A DNA stretch of 64,000 bases from Streptomyces sp. NBC_01197 (GCF_036010505.1 NZ_CP108569.1:6836001-6900000), one strand, 5' to 3'. Shown: positions 25,070 to 34,358, counted from the first letter of the stretch. Numbers and translations: made by a program. Notes: a model not told the origin generated them from the sequence alone.

Positions 25070-25771
25070 TCAGTGCGGCTTCCCCGGCGGATTCTTCGCC
25101 TGCGCGGCCTTCACGTCCGCGGCGTACGCGTCGACGTACTCCTGGCCGGAGAGCCCGAGGACCGCGTACATGATCTCGTCGGTGACCGCCCGCAGCGCCA
25201 CCTTCTCGTTCTCCAGCCCCGTGTAGCGGCTGAAGTCCAGTGGCTCCCCGAAGCGGATCGTCACCCGCTTGATCTTCGGCATCCGCCGGCCGGGCGGCTG
25301 GATCTCGAAGGTGCCCACCATGGCGCACGGCACCACCGGAACCCGGCCCTTGACGGCCATCACGGCGACCCCGACCTTGCCCTTGTAGAGCCTGCCGTCG
25401 TGCGAGCGGGTGCCCTCGGGGTAGATCCCCAGCAGTTCGCCCCTGCCGAGCACGCCGAGCCCCTCACGGACCGCGGCCCTGCCCGCCTCCCGGCCCGACC
25501 GGTCCACCGGGATCTGGCCGATGCTGCGGAAGAAGGCGGCCGTCAGCCGGCCCTTGATGCCCGGCCCGGTGAAGTACTCCTGCTTGGCGAGGAAGGTGAT
25601 GCGCCGGCTGAGGACGACCGGCATCAGGAAGTGGTCGGAGAAGGACAGGTGGTTGCCCGCGATGATCGCGGCGCCGTCCTCCGGGATGTGTTCGAGCCCT
25701 TCGATCCTGGGCCGGAACAGCAGCCTCAGCAGCGGCCCGAGCAGGGCATATTTCAGGATGTAGTAGAACAA
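25070..25771 (-). CDS. 1-acyl-sn-glycerol-3-phosphate acyltransferase (PlsC family)
   Basis: 233 residues. The acyltransferase H-x4-D motif is NHLSFSD with His41 and Asp46; block III is YPEGTRS and block IV VPVVPCAMVGT. Start at TTG 25771 is chosen because GGGGAGGCGG lies 5-15 bases upstream and the family begins FYYILKY; no ATG fits. It should acylate lysophosphatidate in the membrane. The gene is divergent from the protease inhibitor gene. A hydrophobic N-terminal helix (residues 2-20) anchors it. Confidence 0.88.
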   Translation of the reverse strand: MFYYILKYALLGPLLRLLFRPRIEGLEHIPEDGAAIIAGNHLSFSDHFLMPVVLSRRITFLAKQEYFTGPGIKGRLTAAFFRSIGQIPVDRSGREAGRAAVREGLGVLGRGELLGIYPEGTRSHDGRLYKGKVGVAVMAVKGRVPVVPCAMVGTFEIQPPGRRMPKIKRVTIRFGEPLDFSRYTGLENEKVALRAVTDEIMYAVLGLSGQEYVDAYAADVKAAQAKNPPGKPH

Positions 25772-25956
25772 TCGCGGTACCGCCTCCCCGTCGTCCCGTG
25801 CCCACGCACAGTAGCCGCCGACCACCCGCTGCGGAACCCGTGCGGGAGCGGGGAGCCGCGTCCGTACGGGTGGCCGGGCGGCGTGGCGACTTGCCGCCGG
25901 GCCGGGCGGCCGGGTGCTGTGGCCTCCCACCCTCGTGCCGAGTTCCAGGAGGCCGG

Positions 25957-26355
25957 ATGCGCCCCCGTACGATGTCCGCCGCAGCGGCCCTGCTCGCCTG
26001 CGCCGCCGCTGTGCCCGCGCAGGCTGCCGCAACGCCGCCCATCCGCCCGGCCGGACTCGTCCTCACCGTCGCTTCGCAGTCGCACCCCGACCGGGACCGC
26101 AGCGTGCTGCTCCGGTGCGCACCGGAGGGGAGCGACGGCTCGCACCCGGACGCCGCAGCGGCCTGCCGGGCACTCGACCGGGCGGGCGGCAGTTTCGACC
26201 GCCTCGACGGGGAGCCCCGGCCCTGCACCCGGCAGTCCGACCCGGTCACGGTCACCGTCGGCGGGACCTGGGGCGGCCGCCCCACCCACTGGGACCGGAC
26301 GTTCGCCAACGCCTGCTCGCTCGACGCGGCGACCGGCCCGGTCTTCCGCTTCTGA
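25957..26355 (+). CDS. Subtilisin-inhibitor-like secreted protease inhibitor (SSI family)
   Basis: 132 residues: signal peptide ~1-25 (cut after AQA) and a mature SSI domain. Both disulfides of the family are present, Cys54-Cys70 and Cys90-Cys120, and the C-terminal VFRF ending matches. The reactive loop reads C90-T-R92-Q93-S-D-P. By alignment with SSI (Cys71-Pro-Met73-Val74) the P1 residue is Arg92, which predicts trypsin-like rather than chymotrypsin/subtilisin-like specificity. AGGAGG precedes the ATG. In Streptomyces these inhibitors restrain extracellular proteases during development. Confidence 0.9.
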   Translation: MRPRTMSAAAALLACAAAVPAQAAATPPIRPAGLVLTVASQSHPDRDRSVLLRCAPEGSDGSHPDAAAACRALDRAGGSFDRLDGEPRPCTRQSDPVTVTVGGTWGGRPTHWDRTFANACSLDAATGPVFRF

Positions 26356-26389
26356 GCGGCCGAGCCGCTGAGCGGTCGTGCCCCGCCGC

Positions 26390-26551
26390 TCAGCCACTGC
26401 CGCGCGACGCGATCATGCCGACGGTCACCAGCCCCAGGACCACCCAGCCGAACCACAGCCAGCCGTTGCTGCCGAGTACAACCGTGTATCCCGTCACCGT
26501 GACCAGGGCTCCCACGGTGATGACACCCATCGCTTTCACAGAACCGGGCAT
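26390..26551 (-). CDS. Small membrane protein, 53 residues
   Basis: Begins MPGSVKAMGV after a strong AGGAGGAGGG, and has one or two hydrophobic spans (about residues 7-27 and 31-47) ending in a short basic tail MIASRGSG. Codon bias is normal. No named family; it resembles the unnamed two-helix membrane miniproteins common in Streptomyces. It lies 54 bases downstream of ctaG on the same strand and is probably co-transcribed with it. Confidence 0.72.
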   Translation of the reverse strand: MPGSVKAMGVITVGALVTVTGYTVVLGSNGWLWFGWVVLGLVTVGMIASRGSG

Positions 26552-26605
26552 GGCCCTCCTCCTCGGGGGTGGAGGGCCATCGTCGCCCGCCAGGGGCCTT
26601 CTCCG

Positions 26606-27574
26606 CTACTGGCCGCGTGCCTGGAGTGACGCCAGGTAGGCGTTGTAAGCGGCCAGCTCCTTGTCGCCGTTGCGGTCCTCGGCCCGGTCGGAGCGGCGTG
26701 AGACACGCTGCTCGGAGCTGTACCACTGGAAGACCAGGGCGATCAGGACCAGTACGGACGGGATCTCGCTGAACGCCCAAGCGATGCCGCCCGCGGCCTC
26801 CTGGTCGGAGAGCGCGTCGATCCCCAGCGAGGCGGAGGGGTGCTTGTAGACCTGCACCATCGGCTCGCTCGCCATCATCAGCGCGATACCGAAGAACGCG
26901 TGGAAGGGCATCCCGGCGAAGAGCTCCAGCATCCGCATGACGTAGCCCGGCCGGTGCGGGCCCGGGTCGATGCCCATGATCGGCCAGAAGAAGACCAGAC
27001 CCACGAAGAGGAAGTGCACCATCATCGCGATGTGCCCGGTCCTCGAGCCCATCAGAAAGTCGAAGAGCGGCGTGAAATACAGGCCGTAGAGGCTGGCGAT
27101 GAACAGCGGGATGGTGAAGGCGGGATGCGTGATGATCCGCATGTAGCGGCTCTGGAGCAGCATCAGCAGCACCTCCCGCGGCCCCTTGCGGTTGCCCCGG
27201 CCTGCGACGGGCAGTGCGCGCAGGGCCAGCGTCACCGGCGCGCCGAGCAGCAGCAGGATGGGGGAGAGCATGCTGATGATCATGTGCTGCACCATGTGCA
27301 CGCTGAACATGACCATGCCGTAGTCGTTCAGCTTGGTGCACATCGTGAGACCGACGGTCAGCACCCCGATGACGAAGAGCGCGATCCGGTGGACCGGCCA
27401 GCTGTCGCCGCGCCGGCGCAGCCGCACCACGCCCCAGCCGTACAGCGCGAGTCCCACCAGACAGCCGATCAGGAAGAACGGGTCCGCGGAGAAACCCAGC
27501 CCCCGTCCCAGCGTGAACGGCGGCAGATCCATGGTCATGCCGCCCATGGGCATGCCGTGCCCGCTGTGGTCCAT
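26606..27574 (-). CDS. Cytochrome c oxidase assembly protein CtaG-like
   Basis: 322-residue polytopic protein with about seven membrane spans between residues 25 and 290. The N-terminus is Met/His rich (MDHSGHGMPMGGMTMD), a plausible copper-binding segment. The DUF1404/CtaG-like landmarks HMVQHMIISMLSP and SEIPSVLVL are present. The family inserts copper into cytochrome oxidase subunit I. Start at ATG 27574 follows AGGAGTGAG. It is downstream of pfkA but separated by a strong terminator. Confidence 0.88.
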   Translation of the reverse strand: MDHSGHGMPMGGMTMDLPPFTLGRGLGFSADPFFLIGCLVGLALYGWGVVRLRRRGDSWPVHRIALFVIGVLTVGLTMCTKLNDYGMVMFSVHMVQHMIISMLSPILLLLGAPVTLALRALPVAGRGNRKGPREVLLMLLQSRYMRIITHPAFTIPLFIASLYGLYFTPLFDFLMGSRTGHIAMMVHFLFVGLVFFWPIMGIDPGPHRPGYVMRMLELFAGMPFHAFFGIALMMASEPMVQVYKHPSASLGIDALSDQEAAGGIAWAFSEIPSVLVLIALVFQWYSSEQRVSRRSDRAEDRNGDKELAAYNAYLASLQARGQ

Positions 27575-27617
27575 CCACTCACTCCTGATTCGTGCCCGAT
27601 GTCGCCGCACCAGCGTA

Positions 27618-27655
27618 GAACTGCCCCCGACCGCAGCTGCGGCCGGGGGCAGTTC
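27618..27655 (-). terminator. Intrinsic terminator after pfkA
   Basis: Perfect 12-base stem, GAACTGCCCCCG with CGGGGGCAGTTC, plus an internal CCGCAG/CTGCGG stem, starting 28 bases beyond the pfkA stop. No U-run, as usual in high-GC actinobacteria. Confidence 0.8.
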
Positions 27656-27682
27656 GTACTGTATCGGGCGAATGGGGAACGG

Positions 27683-28708
27683 TCAGAGGACGCACTCGGC
27701 TTCGGCGTACCGCTCGGCGGGCACGGTCTTGAGCGTCTCCACCGCCTGGGCGAGCGGCACCATGGTGATCTCCGTGCCGTGCAGCGCGGTCAGCATGCCG
27801 AAGGCCCCGCGGTGCGCGGCCTCCACGGCGTGCCAGCCGAACCGGGTGGCCAGGACGCGGTCGTACGCGGTGGGGGTACCGCCGCGCTGCACATGACCGA
27901 GTATCACCGGACGGGCCTCCTTGCCGAGGCGCTGCTCCAGCTCGATGGAGAGCTGCCTGGCGACACCGGCGAACCGCTCGTGACCGTACATGTCCTTGAC
28001 ACCCACGTCGAAGCTCATCGAGCCCTCGCGCGGCTTCGCGCCCTCGGCGACCACCACGATCGCGAACTTCTTGCCCGCCGAGAAGCGTCGCCCGACCAGC
28101 TCGGTGAGCTCACCGATGTCGAAGGGACGCTCCGGTACGACGATGGCGTGCGCGCCCGCCGCCATGCCCGAGTGCAGGGCGATCCACCCGGTGTGGCGCC
28201 CCATGACCTCCACGATCAGCACCCGCTGGTGCGATTCGGCGGTGGTCTTCAGCCGGTCGAGCGCATCGGTCGCGACCCCGACGGCCGTGTCGAAGCCAAA
28301 GGTGACATCGGTCGACGCGATGTCGTTGTCGATGGTCTTCGGCACGCCCACTATCGGCAGCCCCGCTTCGGAGAGGAGGTGCGCCGCCTTCAGCGTGCCC
28401 TCGCCGCCGATCGGGATGATCGCGTCGAGCCCCAGGTCGGCGACATGGCCCCGGGCGCGCTCCACGCCGTCGCGCAGATGCGCGGGCTGTACCCGCGACG
28501 AGCCGAGGATCGTGCCGCCGCGTGCCAGGATGCCGCCCACCGCGTCGAGGTCGAGCTTGCGGTAGTCGCACTCGAGCAGGCCCTTCCATCCGTCGTGGAA
28601 GCCGATGACCTCGTCGCCGTGGTCGACGACGGCGCGGTGCACGACCGAGCGGATGACGGCGTTCAGGCCGGGGCAGTCGCCGCCGGAGGTGAGCACACCA
28701 ATTCGCAT
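27683..28708 (-). CDS. pfkA: ATP-dependent 6-phosphofructokinase
   Basis: 341 residues. Phosphorylates fructose 6-phosphate to the 1,6-bisphosphate. TSGGDCPGLNAV opens the ATP site; catalytic Asp is in KTIDNDI; the substrate loop is MGRHTGW. By E. coli numbering the co-substrate positions are Gly104 (in GGEG) and Lys124 (VPKTIDN). Gly104 favours ATP over pyrophosphate; Lys124 is typical of the actinobacterial/plant-like group. Streptomyces has several paralogues, so this may be one of three. Confidence 0.94.
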   Translation of the reverse strand: MRIGVLTSGGDCPGLNAVIRSVVHRAVVDHGDEVIGFHDGWKGLLECDYRKLDLDAVGGILARGGTILGSSRVQPAHLRDGVERARGHVADLGLDAIIPIGGEGTLKAAHLLSEAGLPIVGVPKTIDNDIASTDVTFGFDTAVGVATDALDRLKTTAESHQRVLIVEVMGRHTGWIALHSGMAAGAHAIVVPERPFDIGELTELVGRRFSAGKKFAIVVVAEGAKPREGSMSFDVGVKDMYGHERFAGVARQLSIELEQRLGKEARPVILGHVQRGGTPTAYDRVLATRFGWHAVEAAHRGAFGMLTALHGTEITMVPLAQAVETLKTVPAERYAEAECVL

Positions 28709-28849
28709 TGCCCGACTTACCTTTGCAACGTGGGCTTGTGACCGGACCACGTCGTCCGGGCTGGTTCCCCGTCACCCTACCGGCGGAGGGTGAAAGTGAC
28801 GTAGCGGGCGTCCGCCTGCTGGACGCCGCTCAGATGTACGTATCGGGCC

Positions 28850-29578
28850 TCATGCGGGCTGTGTCGCCGCGGCGATCCGCTCGGTCCGCAGCGCCTCGTA
28901 CCAGCGGTCGTCGGTCGGGGGCAGCGCGTTGACGTCCAGGGCCAGCTTGAGCAGCAGATCGGCGATCTGCGGGTTGCGGGCCAGTACCGGGCCGTGCATG
29001 TACGTACCGAAGACGGTGTCGTTGTACGCGCCCTCGGTGCCGTCGCCGGTCCCGTTTCCCCGGCCCAGCTGGACCCGGGCGAACGGGCGGGCGGTCGGGC
29101 CCAGATGGGTGATGCCCTGGTGGTTCTCGAAGCCGGTCAGCGGCGGCAGGCCCAGCCGCTGGTCGATGTCCCCGTACACATCGCCGACGCAGCGGTCGCC
29201 CTCACCGCGGGTCGAGATCACGTCAAGGAGCCCCAGCCCCGGTTCGCGCTCGCCGAGGTCGTTGATGAACTCGTGGCCAAGGATCTGGTAACCGGCGCAG
29301 ACCGAGAAGATGATCGCGCCGTTGGAGGCCGCCCTGCTGAGGCCGCCGTCCCTGCGCAGCCGCTCGGAGGCCAGCCGCTGCGGGCGGTCCTCGCCGCCGC
29401 CGATCAGATAGATGTCACCGGATGTCGGCACCGGCTGGTCGCTGCGCACGTCGATACGGGTCACGTCGAGGCCGCGCTGGCGGGCCCGGCGCTCCACGAC
29501 CAGGGCGTTGCCCTGGTCGCCGTAGGTGCTCAGCAGGTCCGGGTAGACCCACACCAGGCGCAGGCTGTTGTCGCTCAT
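28850..29578 (-). CDS. gatD: Lipid II glutaminyl synthase, glutamine amidotransferase subunit
   Basis: Supplies ammonia from glutamine for amidating D-glutamate in lipid II. 242 residues, class I amidotransferase-like fold of the CobB/CobQ type. Nucleophile Cys94 in SVCAGYQILG and His195 in YMHGPV, with the same spacing as GatD of other Gram-positives. MurT, its partner, is directly upstream with a 17-base gap, so they are translated together. ATG at 29578 or the adjacent one at 29581 is the start, after GAGG. The gene ends about 140 bases from pfkA. Confidence 0.94.
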   Translation of the reverse strand: MSDNSLRLVWVYPDLLSTYGDQGNALVVERRARQRGLDVTRIDVRSDQPVPTSGDIYLIGGGEDRPQRLASERLRRDGGLSRAASNGAIIFSVCAGYQILGHEFINDLGEREPGLGLLDVISTRGEGDRCVGDVYGDIDQRLGLPPLTGFENHQGITHLGPTARPFARVQLGRGNGTGDGTEGAYNDTVFGTYMHGPVLARNPQIADLLLKLALDVNALPPTDDRWYEALRTERIAAATQPA

Positions 29579-29595
29579 CATCGTTTCCTCTGAGG

Positions 29596-30834
29596 TCAGT
29601 TGCCGACGCGGCGGCGCACGTCCTGGAACGCGGTGTAGTTGGCGATCAGTTCGATCCGGCCGGGCGGCGCGTACTGGACCGCCTCGTCCACGGTCTCGCA
29701 GACCTGGAACTGGAGACCGGCCACTTCGAGCCGTACCGCGAGATCCAGCTTGCGGTCGCCGATGACGAAGATCGGGTGGCCTGACAGCCGGGTGTAGTCG
29801 ACGTCCCAGAGCCAGGAGGTGTCCGTGCCGTCGGCGCCGCGGGCGTTGACGGCGAGGATCACCGGCGTGGGCGGCGGGTCGATCAGCGAGAACGTCTCCA
29901 GCCAGCCCGCCGGGTTCTTGGCGAGCAGCAGCCGCACCTCGCGGTTGAGGAACGACACCACGTCGTAGCGCCCGGCGACGGCCTGCACCCCGTACATCCG
30001 CTCCAGGGCCACCTGCGGCGGCACGCCGAAGGTCGCCGCGACAGCCGCCGACGTCGTCGCGTTCGCCTTGTTCGCGCGGCCCGGCAGCTGGAGGTGGATC
30101 GGCCAGGCCGAGCCGTGCGGGTCGAGTACGTAGTCGCCGGAGAGCGCCCAACTGGGCATCGGACGGCGGAAACCGCAGTCTGCGCAGAACCACTCGTCGT
30201 TCGGCCACTGGAGCACACCGCCGCAGGACGGGCACGACCAGGCGTCGTCCTTCCACTCCTGGCCGGCCGCGACCCAGACCACGGTGGGGGAGGACGAGGC
30301 GGCCCACACGACGAGCGGGTCGTCGGCGTTGGCGATGACCACGGCCTTCGTCCCGGCCAGCCCCTCGCGCCACCTCTCGGCCAGCATGCGGGTCTCGCCC
30401 GCCCGGTCGAGCTGGTCCCGGGAGAGGTTCAGCAGGGCGATCGCCTTGGGCGTCGTGTCGCGCGCGACCCCGGCGAGGTACTTCTCGTCGACCTCGATCA
30501 CGCCGAAACGCGCGTCGGAACCGCCGGCCAGCGCGGAGGTGATGCCTGCCGGCATGTTGGCACCCAGGGCGTTCGACACGACCGGTCCCGCGGCCCGCAG
30601 CGCCTCGGCGATGAGCCGGGTCGTGGTCGTCTTGCCGTTCGTCGCCGAGACCAGGATCACGTCCAGATGCTGGGCGAGACGCCCGAGCAGGTCGGGGTCG
30701 AGCCGCAGCGCGACCTTGCCGCCGATCACCGACCCGCTGCCGCGCCCCGCGGCGCGCGATACCGCTGCCGCGGCCTTGCCTGCCGTCACGGCCAGCTTGG
30801 CCCGCGGCGACAGCGGCTCCGTGTTGCCGTCCAT
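29596..30834 (-). CDS. murT: Lipid II isoglutaminyl synthase, Mur ligase subunit
   Basis: Mur-ligase-like enzyme that activates the D-isoglutamate carboxylate of lipid II with ATP and amidates it using ammonia from GatD. 412 residues. P-loop SATNGKTTTT at ~63-72. A zinc ribbon insert, Cys201/Cys204 (CPSC) and Cys217/Cys220 (CADC), is a hallmark of MurT. The C-terminal DUF1727 domain follows. Start at ATG 30834 after AGGAGG. Amidation raises crosslinking and lysozyme resistance in actinobacteria. Confidence 0.95.
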   Translation of the reverse strand: MDGNTEPLSPRAKLAVTAGKAAAAVSRAAGRGSGSVIGGKVALRLDPDLLGRLAQHLDVILVSATNGKTTTTRLIAEALRAAGPVVSNALGANMPAGITSALAGGSDARFGVIEVDEKYLAGVARDTTPKAIALLNLSRDQLDRAGETRMLAERWREGLAGTKAVVIANADDPLVVWAASSSPTVVWVAAGQEWKDDAWSCPSCGGVLQWPNDEWFCADCGFRRPMPSWALSGDYVLDPHGSAWPIHLQLPGRANKANATTSAAVAATFGVPPQVALERMYGVQAVAGRYDVVSFLNREVRLLLAKNPAGWLETFSLIDPPPTPVILAVNARGADGTDTSWLWDVDYTRLSGHPIFVIGDRKLDLAVRLEVAGLQFQVCETVDEAVQYAPPGRIELIANYTAFQDVRRRVGN

Positions 30835-30949
30835 CGTCCTAGATCCTCCTTGCGTCGGCGCGGGGCTCAGCCTATCGAGATCCGGCCGTGCGCCGGACCT
30901 CGGCACCGCCGGGGGAGCGCCGTTCCGGTGGGAACGTACGCTTGCCGCC

Positions 30950-31507
30950 ATGCGAAACCGCCCGATCCCCGGCAGTTCCGGAGCCGTGCGGACGATGAGT
31001 CCGCACGGCGATCCCGTGCTGCACGCGCCCTGCGAGCCCGTGGCCGCTTTCGACGCCTCGCTCGCCCGGCTCGTCGAGGACATGTTCGCGACGATGTACG
31101 CGGCGCGGGGTGTCGGGCTCGCTGCGAATCAGATCGGCGTCGGGTCGCGGGTCTTCGTCTACGACTGCCCGGACGACGAGGACGTCCGCCATCTCGGGCA
31201 CCTGGTCAACCCCCGGCTGGTGGAGGCGGACGGGGTCACCGTGCGCGGCGCCGAGGGCTGCCTCTCGCTGCCCGGCATCGAGGCGGGCACCCCGCGCTTC
31301 GACCACGCCGTCGTGGAGGGCTTCTCCGTGACAGGCGAGCCGGTCACGGTCAGCGGGACCGGATTCTTCGCACGCTGTCTCCAGCACGAGTGCGACCACC
31401 TCCAAGGGCTGATGTACACCGACCGGCTGTCGGGCCTGCGCCGCGGCAGGGCGCTGCGGGCAGTCCGTAAAGCCGAACAGGCCCGTAAAGCCGAACAGGT
31501 CCGCTAG
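30950..31507 (+). CDS. def: Peptide deformylase
   Basis: Removes the N-terminal formyl group from nascent proteins. 185 residues. The three motifs are intact: GVGLAANQIG (55-64), EGCLSLPG with Cys104, and QHECDHLQG with His146, Glu147 and His150 binding Fe2+. The C-terminal tail is a short repeat, RKAEQA-RKAEQV-R, encoded by near-identical 18-base units. It is divergent from murT, and a paralogue elsewhere is normal in Streptomyces. Confidence 0.94.
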   Translation: MRNRPIPGSSGAVRTMSPHGDPVLHAPCEPVAAFDASLARLVEDMFATMYAARGVGLAANQIGVGSRVFVYDCPDDEDVRHLGHLVNPRLVEADGVTVRGAEGCLSLPGIEAGTPRFDHAVVEGFSVTGEPVTVSGTGFFARCLQHECDHLQGLMYTDRLSGLRRGRALRAVRKAEQARKAEQVR

Positions 31508-31601
31508 GCCCACGGGTCGCGCAGGCCCCCGCGTCCCACAGGCCCGTCAGGCCCCCTCGGAACATCCGCTCCGGCGCCGGTCCGGGACTTCATCCCGTTG
31601 T

Positions 31602-32243
31602 TCAGAAGCCCGGTCCGCCCACACGGTCGTTGGCCAGGGCGAGCCTCCCCCAGAGGAGATCGGCGAGGCTGCTGACCAACTGCGCCCGGGAGCAGGGGCG
31701 TTCACCGAGCCACCAGTCGCCCGCCGCATGCATCATGCCGACGATGCCATGGCCCCAGACCCGCGCCAGCTGCTCGCTGTCGGGCCCGAGGTCGACGCGT
31801 TCGGCGATGACCTTGGCCAGCTCCTCGCCGAGTCTGCGCAGCAGCGGCGCGGAGTGCAGCCCCACGTCGAAGGCCTGCTCGGGTTGCTGGCCGTCGTCGG
31901 CCGGGTGCATCAGGAAGCGGTAGACCTGCGGTCTGGCCTCGATCGCCGCGAGATAGGTGTCGAGCGTGGCCTCGACGCGCTCGCGGCGCCCGGCCGGAGC
32001 GTCCAGCGCGGCCCGCAGCGCGCTCAGCAGCGCGTCGGTGTGGCGCTTGGCGAGCGCCCGGTAGAGGCCGCCCTTGTCACCGAAGTGCCGGTAGAGGATC
32101 GGCTTGGTGATCCCCGCCTCGGCGGCGATGGCGTTCATGGACGCCTTCGGGCCGTCCCGCAGTACGACCCGGTCGGCGGCCTCCAGCAGTTCCCGGCGGC
32201 GATTGTGTGCCGACCGCTGCTGTGCGGTCTGTGTGGTCCCCAT
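31602..32243 (-). CDS. TetR-family transcriptional regulator
   Basis: 213 residues. N-terminal helix-turn-helix about 20-65 with recognition segment ITKPILYRHFGDKGGLYRAL. The rest is a ligand-binding domain of the acyl-CoA-responsive type by context. It is divergent from an acyl-CoA dehydrogenase; palindromes containing TACT/AGTA lie between the genes. Likely represses that gene and itself, released by acyl-CoA (inference). Confidence 0.88.
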   Translation of the reverse strand: MGTTQTAQQRSAHNRRRELLEAADRVVLRDGPKASMNAIAAEAGITKPILYRHFGDKGGLYRALAKRHTDALLSALRAALDAPAGRRERVEATLDTYLAAIEARPQVYRFLMHPADDGQQPEQAFDVGLHSAPLLRRLGEELAKVIAERVDLGPDSEQLARVWGHGIVGMMHAAGDWWLGERPCSRAQLVSSLADLLWGRLALANDRVGGPGF

Positions 32244-32371
32244 GAGTAACTCTTCCCCGCCCTGCGATTCTCGCTCTGTGACACGGACCCGTGCTGCGTC
32301 CGCCGATTGATCCGGCCCCGCCGAAAACGTAACACCCGGCCGGGGGCCGGCGCCGGGGGCGATCGTGGAGG

Positions 32372-32417
32372 TTGACAGGTCCTACTTGCCAGTAACAGAC
32401 TGTGGTTACCGCAAGTA
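32372..32417. promoter_or_regulatory. Promoter and TetR operator for acyl-CoA dehydrogenase
   Basis: A consensus -35 TTGACA (32372-32377) faces the dehydrogenase. The spacer holds the palindrome TACT-TGCC-AGTA (32383-32394). A larger inverted repeat pairs TACTTGC (32383-32389) with GCAAGTA (32411-32417). A repressor here would block the -10 region near 32395-32401. Confidence 0.6.
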
Positions 32418-32449
32418 ACAATTCGCTGGAACGCAGTGCTGGAGGGGAC

Positions 32450-33679
32450 ATGGCCGAGTTCACGCTCGAACTCAACGATGACCAGAAGGAGGTCCGCGAC
32501 TGGATCCACGGATTCGCCGCGGACGTCATCCGCCCGGCTGCCGCCGAGTGGGACGAGCGTGAGGAGACGCCCTGGCCGGTGATCCAGGAGGCCGCCAAGG
32601 TCGGCATCTACTCGCTCGACTTCTACGCCCAGCAGTTCTTCGACCCGACCGGTCTCGGAATCCCCATGGCGATGGAGGAGCTCTTCTGGGGTGACGCGGG
32701 CATCGCGCTGTCGATCGTCGGTACGGGTCTGGCCGCCGTCGGTGTCCTCGCCAACGGCACCGAGGAGCAGATCGGCACCTGGATCCCGCAGATGTACGGC
32801 GACGCCGTCGACGTCAAGGTCGCGGCCTTCTGCTCGTCCGAGCCCGACGCCGGTTCGGACGTCGCGGCGATGCGGACCCGTGCGGTGTACGACGCGGCCA
32901 AGGACGAGTGGGTGCTCAACGGCACCAAGACATGGGCGACCAACGGCGGCATCGCCAACGTCCATGTCGTGGTCGCCGTGGTCGACCCCGCCGCAGGCTC
33001 CAAGGGGCACGCCTCGTTCATCGTCCCGCCGGGGACGCCGGGCCTTTCGCAGGGCCAGAAGTTCAAGAAGCACGGCATCCGCGCCTCCCACACGGCCGAG
33101 GTCGTCCTGGAGGACGTACGGGTGCCCGGCCACTGCCTGCTCGGCGGCAAGGAGAAGCTCGACGAGCGGCTGGCCCGTGCCCGGGAGCGCGCGAAGCAGG
33201 GCGGCGGCGATCGTGTGAAGAACGCGGCTATGGCCACCTTCGAGGCATCCCGGCCCGCGGTCGGCGCCATGGCGGTCGGCACCGCACGGGCCGCCTACGA
33301 GGTCGCGCTGGACTACGCGAAGACCCGCAGCCAGTTCGGCCGCCCGATCATCGACAACCAGGGCGTCGCCTTCCAGCTCGCCGACATGCGGACGCAGATC
33401 GACGCGGCCCGCCTGCTGGTCTGGCGCGCCTCCTGGATGGCATCGGCGAACAAGCCGTTCACCGCGGCCGAGGGCTCCATGTCCAAGCTGTACGCGAGCG
33501 AGACTGCCAAGAAGGTCACGGCCCAGGCCATCCAGATCCTCGGGGGCAACGGCTACACCCGTGAGTACCCGGTCGAGCGGATGCACCGCGACGCCGCGAT
33601 CTACACCATCTTCGAGGGCACCAGCGAGATCCAGCGCCTGGTGATCGCCCGGACCCTGTCGGGGATGCCGATCCGCTGA
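32450..33679 (+). CDS. Acyl-CoA dehydrogenase
   Basis: FAD enzyme introducing a trans-2 double bond into acyl-CoA. 409 residues, standard size and three-domain fold. Substrate and FAD motifs are intact: the middle domain has [18 protein letters not shown] and TWATNGG. The C-terminal motif [21 protein letters not shown]...EGTSEIQ carries the catalytic Glu of the family. GGAGGGG precedes ATG 32450. Divergent from a TetR regulator and followed by a strong terminator, so it is probably monocistronic. Confidence 0.92.
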   Translation: MAEFTLELNDDQKEVRDWIHGFAADVIRPAAAEWDEREETPWPVIQEAAKVGIYSLDFYAQQFFDPTGLGIPMAMEELFWGDAGIALSIVGTGLAAVGVLANGTEEQIGTWIPQMYGDAVDVKVAAFCSSEPDAGSDVAAMRTRAVYDAAKDEWVLNGTKTWATNGGIANVHVVVAVVDPAAGSKGHASFIVPPGTPGLSQGQKFKKHGIRASHTAEVVLEDVRVPGHCLLGGKEKLDERLARARERAKQGGGDRVKNAAMATFEASRPAVGAMAVGTARAAYEVALDYAKTRSQFGRPIIDNQGVAFQLADMRTQIDAARLLVWRASWMASANKPFTAAEGSMSKLYASETAKKVTAQAIQILGGNGYTREYPVERMHRDAAIYTIFEGTSEIQRLVIARTLSGMPIR

Positions 33680-33717
33680 TCCGGCCTGACCTGATCCGAT
33701 CTGACCGGCAGGACATT

Positions 33718-33756
33718 GGAACAGGCCCGCGGAGGCGTACCCCGCGGGCCTGTTCC
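33718..33756. terminator. Bidirectional terminator between acyl-CoA dehydrogenase and glutathione peroxidase
   Basis: Perfect 15-base stem, GGAACAGGCCCGCGG with CCGCGGGCCTGTTCC, around a 9-base loop, lying between convergent genes 39 bases past the dehydrogenase stop. Confidence 0.88.
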
Positions 33757-33778
33757 GGTGTCCGGCCGTGCCGGTGTG

Positions 33779-34267
33779 TCAGGCCGGGAGCTGCGCCTCG
33801 ATGGCCGCCACGACCTCCGGCGCGTCCGGCTCGGTACGCGGGCGGATCCGGGAGACGACCTCGCCCGCCGGAGAGATCAGGAACTTCTCGAAGTTCCACT
33901 GGACGTCCCCGGCCTCACCGGCTTCGTCGGCCACCCGCGTCAGCTCCGCGTACAGCGGATGCCGCCCGGCACCGTTGACGTCGGTCTTCTCCAGCATCGG
34001 GAACGTCACGCCGTAGGTGGCCGAGCAGAAGGTCTGGATCTCGTCGGCGCTGCCCGGCTCCTGGCCGGCGAACTGGTTGCACGGCACGCCGATGACGGCG
34101 AAACCGCGCTCCCCGTACTGCTGCTGAAGCTTTTCCAGACCGGCGTACTGCGGAGTGAGGCCGCACTTGGACGCCACGTTCACCAGCAGCACCGCCTTGC
34201 CCCGGTAGTCGGCCAGGGACGTCGCGTCGCCGGTCAGGGTGCGCAGGGGGATGTCGTACAGGCTCAT
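33779..34267 (-). CDS. Glutathione peroxidase-family thiol peroxidase
   Basis: 162 residues. Active-site Cys35 in VASKCGLT (Cys, not Sec), Gln in PCNQFAGQEPG and Trp in QWNFEKFL complete the triad. Bacterial members use thioredoxin or mycothiol rather than glutathione. The start is ATG 34267, preceded by CAGGAGC. It is convergent with the acyl-CoA dehydrogenase. Monocistronic. Confidence 0.93.
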   Translation of the reverse strand: MSLYDIPLRTLTGDATSLADYRGKAVLLVNVASKCGLTPQYAGLEKLQQQYGERGFAVIGVPCNQFAGQEPGSADEIQTFCSATYGVTFPMLEKTDVNGAGRHPLYAELTRVADEAGEAGDVQWNFEKFLISPAGEVVSRIRPRTEPDAPEVVAAIEAQLPA

Positions 34268-34358
34268 CGCCAGCTCCTGTCGTAGGTCAGTGGTACGTAC
34301 TGTTCCAGAGACCTGCGGACACCCGGGCGACGGCCCCGGCCTGCGGGCGACCACCGCC

